This document shows, one piece after another, positions 62,101 to 64,000 of a stretch of 64,000 bases of DNA (positions are counted from its first letter, which is position 1; each line of letters begins with the position of its first letter). The translations under genes and the position numbers were made by a program. Source of the DNA: Rachycentron canadum (lineage: Eukaryota > Chordata > Actinopteri > Carangiformes > Rachycentridae); NCBI GenBank assembly GCA_038496675.1, contig CM076651.1:9288746-9352745 (forward strand). The letters run 5' to 3'. Under the pieces are notes generated by a model, which was given only the letters and a program-made list of their open reading frames with translations, did not search any database and was not told the origin of the DNA.

Positions 62101-63876
62101 ATCAACAAATGACAGCTACTTGTGTAACATAAGGAGAAGTGTTTAAGAAGCTATAGGTTGAGGGACTGACCTGTTTGTGGAAAATGTAAGTTGAGAGTTG
62201 GAGCTGTGAAGGACCTCTCCAGTGCTGGCATGGAAGTGAACAGTGAAGGTGAGTACTATGCCCAAGGGGAAGGCTTTCAAGCTCTCTCTGGTGTGTGTGT
62301 AGAGCATTGGACTGGTAGTGTAGCGCACATAGGACACAGGCACCACCTGAGAAATGAGAAAGGAAACAAAGGTTAACACCCAGTAACTGAAGGGACAAGG
62401 TCAGCTGCCATTTCTAGTCAATACTAAACCACCTGTAGCCTGTAACAGATGTTACAACACTAACAGCTCAAGGTTTAGTTGACAGAGGACACATAGTTGC
62501 TATTTGATATACAGATAATATTTTTTACAAAGATGTGACATTAAACTCTAGTATAGCAGAATAGTATTTGTCTGTATTGTAATTTCTTTTTTTTTTTATA
62601 AATTAACTGGTGCTTTTTTTTTATACAAAAAAATAAAAAACAAAAAATACCTACATGTAGAGCACAGAAAGTTGTATATGGAGTTGCTTTAACTCCCTAT
62701 GACTGAACAGCTACTGTTCAGGAGGCATTTCTTCAAGCTCTATAGTGCTTAAATAAAAATTCAAAAATAAAACTTGTAATGACAAACTCTGTATCTTTAG
62801 TGTTAAACCTAAATGACCTACCTGAGAGGGATTAAAATGGATTTCAATGTCAATATCTGTCAGTTACTACTTTTAAAACAAAAAAAAGGAAACACGTTTC
62901 ATGCAGCAGCTGTCAAACTGACCTTCACAGCGAGGATGAGAGTTTGATTGACACCAAAGGTCTCTTGTGAGGTGATCAGCAGAGAGGAGATGCCAGTGAG
63001 AGAGCCAGAGAGGAGAAAGCCCTTATCATCCACTTGAGCGATAACAACCTGGTCAGGGAAATCTAGCATCTGATAAGAGAGTGCACCCACGCCATCCCTA
63101 TTAGACAAAGAAGAATAAAAATCACATCAGGTGTATTCCACTGATACACGTTTCTGTCATATTTCAGTTAAAGATGTTGAAGAAATCCACCTATCTGATG
63201 GTGTCAGTGTTAGAAGAATCAAAAAACCCTGTGCAGGGAAGTTGTAACTCACCTGTTAGTTTGGAGTTTGAGGGCTGAGTTTGGAGCCATCAGTAACTCC
63301 CCCGCCTCTACTTCAGGGTTAAGCATGTGCAGCTTGTCATAGACCTTGATCAAAGCGAAATGTTGAAACTCCAATTATGAGAGGACTTTAATCATTCTTT
63401 GATGTTTCGGCACTGGTGACATGTCATAGTTTAATGCAGTCTGAAGCTGGATGCATTCAGCCCAAACTAATCTGCAGTCTTATCACTTCACAAAGTTAAC
63501 AACTCCAGATATTCCACAGCTCAGCAACTTCAGCCTTCTGATGGCTTAAATGTCAGCTTTCTCTAGTATGATGGGAAAGCAGGGTAACATGGTCACGGTA
63601 AGCAAAGCAGCCCAGAAAAGGGGTAACTCTGTAAATACAGTATTTATGTCACTGGTGCACAGGACACACAGACAGTGTTTACTGCAGTTTATTTCAGTTA
63701 CATCTCCAGTGCTGTACCTGGATCTGGATCTCATCTTTCAGCTCCTGAAGGTTCCCCACTAGCTGCCCAGTCTCAGGGCTAGAAACTCTGAGCACCACTT
63801 TCAGCCCTGTCCGCCCTCTAGTTCTTCCAGTCACCATCATGCCAAAGTTGTGTTCTGACTGAAGCTCCACGTTAGC
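53085..63876 (-). CDS. NUP210: NUP210 C-terminal part, 13 exons (spliced 661 residues), 5' part outside window
   Basis: Nuclear pore membrane glycoprotein 210 (gp210), a single-pass protein with a huge lumenal part and a short tail facing the pore. The exons are, in transcript order: 63876..63718, 63344..63253, 63097..62923, 62346..62171, 58523..58303, 57943..57804, 57046..56932, 56390..56244, 55595..55345, 55243..55039, 54349..54230, 53741..53664 and 53191..53085. All junctions have AG and GT, the phases chain without a break, and the total is 1986 nt. Diagnostic stretches are TFTVHFHASTGEV, SVSCHLTFTSDDIDFP and, above all, the membrane segment YQVMFFTLFALLAGTA, which is nearly invariant in vertebrate NUP210. 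Human NUP210 is about 1890 residues, so roughly the last third is here. The related NUP210L is less likely given the IQSEC1 neighbour. Confidence 0.96.
53664..53741 (-). CDS. NUP210: NUP210 cytoplasmic-tail exon (window residues 601-627)
   Basis: 78 nt; acceptor CTCTGCAG|TC, donor ACAG|GTAGGA. It encodes LHTVFSPREQTYHPAFIQRT and PPPIT. The HTV--PR start right after the membrane helix matches vertebrate NUP210. The tail faces the nuclear pore. Confidence 0.94.
54230..54349 (-). CDS. NUP210: NUP210 transmembrane exon (window residues 561-601)
   Basis: 120 nt; donor ATTG|GTAGGT. It encodes a short juxtamembrane linker (AAPPVNTEGDHSLHSFTNSY) and then the hydrophobic segment YQVMFFTLFALLAGTAIIII, completed as a helix of about 21 residues by the next exon. 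This anchors the protein in the pore membrane. The acceptor is a tandem CAGCAG: starting at 54349 or 54346 differs by one alanine in a short Ala run. Confidence 0.97.
55039..55243 (-). CDS. NUP210: NUP210 exon (window residues 493-561)
   Basis: 205 nt; acceptor ATCTTTAG|GTG, donor CAAG|GTCAGT. It encodes VVSTSSNIAVQEKEVHHGFP, then SFSTYTVSAVDPQAAVSASI and a Ser-rich beta strand ending LLIPVTLIHV. The 'GFPSF-TYTV---DP' motif is a family hallmark just ahead of the membrane segment. Confidence 0.95.
55345..55595 (-). CDS. NUP210: NUP210 exon (window residues 409-492)
   Basis: 251 nt; acceptor TTGCCCCAG|GCC, donor GAG|GTCAGA (phase 0). It encodes LYTCSMTLQPMSDQQTRVLS, then SGEQVSARLPIEPGLYSDKT and ELLLSNLHPSAELTVYGPTP. 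It corresponds to the last full lumenal repeat before the membrane-proximal region. Confidence 0.95.
56244..56390 (-). CDS. NUP210: NUP210 exon (window residues 360-409)
   Basis: 147 nt; acceptor CCCTGCAG|GA, donor ATTG|GTAAGA. It encodes TCSTAQTEAIPQLQPETSVS followed by CHLTFTSDDIDFPATDVFKT. The 'ET-ISC---F----FDFP--DVF' pattern is conserved in NUP210. Confidence 0.93.
56795..56905 (+). repeat. Fish dispersed repeat fragment ('CTGGCTCCAGCTTTATATTT' type)
   Basis: The stretch from CTCTGGCTCCAGCTTTATAT to CTCTTCCTTTAATT resembles a short unclassified repeat seen in many percomorph genomes (from memory). Related fragments occur in this window at 38733..38795 and 44305..44365, which supports its being repetitive. 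It lies in a NUP210 intron. Confidence 0.5.
56932..57046 (-). CDS. NUP210: NUP210 exon (window residues 322-360)
   Basis: 115 nt, starting in phase 0 at acceptor TTCTATAG|GTA and ending at ATTG|GTACTG. It encodes VIVEAATRTAAMAQAAPVRN and KVLLTTRERGTNII. This was not visible as a long open frame; it was found by requiring phase continuity with both neighbours. Confidence 0.85.
57804..57943 (-). CDS. NUP210: NUP210 exon (window residues 275-321)
   Basis: 140 nt, ending in phase 0 at donor GAG|GTATGT. It encodes GAHGTWSSSANGVLQVDPKT, then AVARDAGTVTVYYE. The 'WSSS--VL-VDP-TG-AVA---G--TVYYE' pattern is the Big_2-like Ig fold of NUP210. The acceptor is a tandem CAGCAG: starting at 57943 or at 57940 changes the product by one alanine. 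Confidence 0.94.
58303..58523 (-). CDS. NUP210: NUP210 exon (window residues 201-275)
   Basis: 221 nt; acceptor TCTTGCAG|A, donor GACG|GTGAGA. It encodes DDLVQVGVGPGNHTLTVRTV, then VGLTLLAVWD and VVGDVVCFTAQL, all recognisable NUP210 blocks. NHT at about residue 213 is a potential glycosylation sequon. The start completes the split Arg codon of the exon at 62171, which confirms the long intron between them. Confidence 0.95.
58620..59815 (+). mobile_element. Degenerate LINE fragment, L1/Tx1-like ORF2 3' end
   Basis: The plus strand, with frame changes and stops, translates to pieces typical of the C-terminal part of fish L1/Tx1-type ORF2. They include FFPYLQDRNFLRQ, a 'W--DLG-SIAADHWDSILKSIH' block, LCARHCLIQFKVAHRA and, further on, TWQSFLTYFHN. 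The tail ends in CAATAAAAAAAGATCTGAA near 59790..59810, like a LINE 3' end. It is antisense to NUP210 and sits in its 3.6-kb intron. It is clearly inactive: the reverse transcriptase and endonuclease regions are missing. Confidence 0.7.
60042..60830 (-). mobile_element. Decayed Tc1/mariner-type DNA transposon
   Basis: The left end TACACTCACTGTGCACTTTA begins with the TA expected for a Tc1 target site and resembles the terminal repeat of a widespread fish Tc1-like family. Internal stretches match the same family read on the minus strand, such as the region around 60285..60300 (GTGACATGGTGCTTTATC) and the 60410..60460 block. The coding strand is minus, the same as NUP210. The transposase frame is broken many times and parts are deleted; no clear right terminal repeat was found. 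The family match is from memory, so the superfamily is firmer than the name. Confidence 0.65.
61225..61395 (+). mobile_element. Possible LINE endonuclease-domain remnant
   Basis: The plus strand reads CLLGDIESNRRQALLVPRLL followed by ALYYSDFDTFAL. This resembles the 'R-RRTALVA-ELA---IDI-ALSETR' start of an apurinic-type endonuclease domain in fish LINE ORF2 proteins. The catalytic context after it is lost and the frame stops soon. The match is short and from memory. Confidence 0.35.
62171..62346 (-). CDS. NUP210: NUP210 exon (window residues 143-201)
   Basis: 176 nt; acceptor TTTCTCAG|GTG, donor AACAG|GTCAGT, ending after two bases of an Arg codon. It encodes VVPVSYVRYTTSPMLYTHTR and later AFPLGIVLTFTVHFHASTGE, which aligns closely with a conserved lumenal block of vertebrate NUP210. 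It is followed on the minus strand by the 3.6-kb transposon-rich intron. Confidence 0.95.
62923..63097 (-). CDS. NUP210: NUP210 exon (window residues 84-142)
   Basis: 175 nt; acceptor CTAATAG|GGAT, donor AAG|GTCAGT. It encodes DGVGALSYQMLDFPDQVVIA and ends FGVNQTLILAVK. The final part matches the conserved 'FGANQTIIVAVK' segment of the family. NQT near residue 134 is a potential N-glycosylation site, as expected for the lumenal side. Confidence 0.93.
63253..63344 (-). CDS. NUP210: NUP210 exon (window residues 54-84)
   Basis: 92 nt, starting in phase 0 and ending after two bases of an Arg codon at donor AACAG|GTGAGT. It encodes VYDKLHMLNPEVEAGELLMA through KLQTN, matching the conserved '-NP-IEA-----PN---KLQTNRDG' stretch of NUP210. 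The acceptor reads ATCAAG|GTC, an AAG rather than the usual CAG or TAG. The frame stays open a little further upstream, but homology and phase support a start at 63344. Confidence 0.9.
63718..63876 (-). CDS. NUP210: NUP210 exon (window residues 1-53)
   Basis: The first NUP210 exon wholly inside the window. Acceptor CCTTCAG|GCT, donor CAG|GTACAG, 159 nt, phase 0 at both ends. It encodes a lumenal beta-rich segment beginning ANVELQSEHNFGMMVTGRTR and ending KDEIQIQ, which fits the family's Ig-like repeats. DNA from 63877 to the right edge is intron. Confidence 0.92.
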
Positions 63877-64000
63877 CTGAAGGAGACAGGCACCATTATG
63901 AGAAATAGCAAAAATAGCAGCAGCAAATCAAATAAAAAGGCAAGAGTGATGGGGAAGCAGGGACAAGGCAGAGGCTGACAAGCAAGTAGAGACAAGGCAG

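Larger units (their letters stand above)
58524..62170 (-). other. NUP210: NUP210 transposon-rich intron (3.6 kb)
   Basis: Bounded by a GTCAGT donor at 62170 and a TCTTGCAG acceptor at 58524. It holds the L1/Tx1-like fragment, the Tc1-like fragment and a possible endonuclease remnant; between them (59816..60041, 60831..61224 and 61396..62170) I see only AT-rich DNA without recognisable content. It is the longest complete NUP210 intron in the window; the others are 0.2 to 0.9 kb. Confidence 0.85.

Noticed and set aside
1..64000. CRISPR arrays, bacterial operons, rRNA or tRNA genes, HDAC11 or other synteny neighbours
   Set aside because: Nothing of the kind was seen; the only tRNA-like sequence is the degenerate SINE head at 21842.

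Overview
The window is nuclear DNA from a teleost fish, probably a percomorph. Protein-coding information is split into short exons with GT-AG introns, the rest is AT-rich intronic or intergenic DNA with many microsatellites, and the interspersed repeats are of kinds common in teleost genomes (a tRNA-derived SINE, degenerate L2/Rex-like and L1/Tx1-like LINEs, a decayed Tc1/mariner element and several unclassified fish repeats). No bacterial-style operon, CRISPR array, rRNA or convincing tRNA gene was seen. The species cannot be named from the sequence alone.

Two protein-coding genes are recognised, both on the minus strand. (1) IQSEC1 (BRAG2/GEP100, an ARF6 guanine-nucleotide exchange factor): only its first coding exon is certain (47299..47558). 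It encodes the N-terminal coiled coil and sits in a CpG island at about 47200..48110. Bases 1..47298 are then the very long first intron; the Sec7, IQ and PH exons must lie beyond the left edge. (2) NUP210 (gp210, the membrane glycoprotein of the nuclear pore): the last 13 coding exons (63876 down to the stop at 53085) encode 661 residues in an unbroken phase chain, including lumenal Ig-like repeats, the single transmembrane helix and the cytoplasmic tail. Upstream exons lie beyond the right edge. From memory, the same order and orientation (NUP210 upstream of IQSEC1, same strand) occurs in human 3p25, so the microsynteny supports both identifications.

Layout: 1..1300 holds a candidate alternative IQSEC1 exon and a promoter-like block with an RFX X-box and an NF-Y CCAAT box; about 9240..9560 is a CpG-rich block with a second candidate alternative first exon; the rest of 1..47298 is intron with repeats; 47200..48110 is the IQSEC1 CpG-island promoter; 48110..51580 is intergenic; 51580..53084 is the probable NUP210 3' UTR, with a 41-nt near-perfect palindrome; 53085..64000 is NUP210. 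The 3.6-kb NUP210 intron at 58524..62170 has collected fragments of three transposon types.

I found no undescribed multi-gene system. The observations most worth checking are the two candidate alternative IQSEC1 exons, which end in the same codon phase as the recognised first exon, the promoter-like X-box/CCAAT block, the 3' UTR palindrome, and a 170-bp sequence present twice in the IQSEC1 intron.
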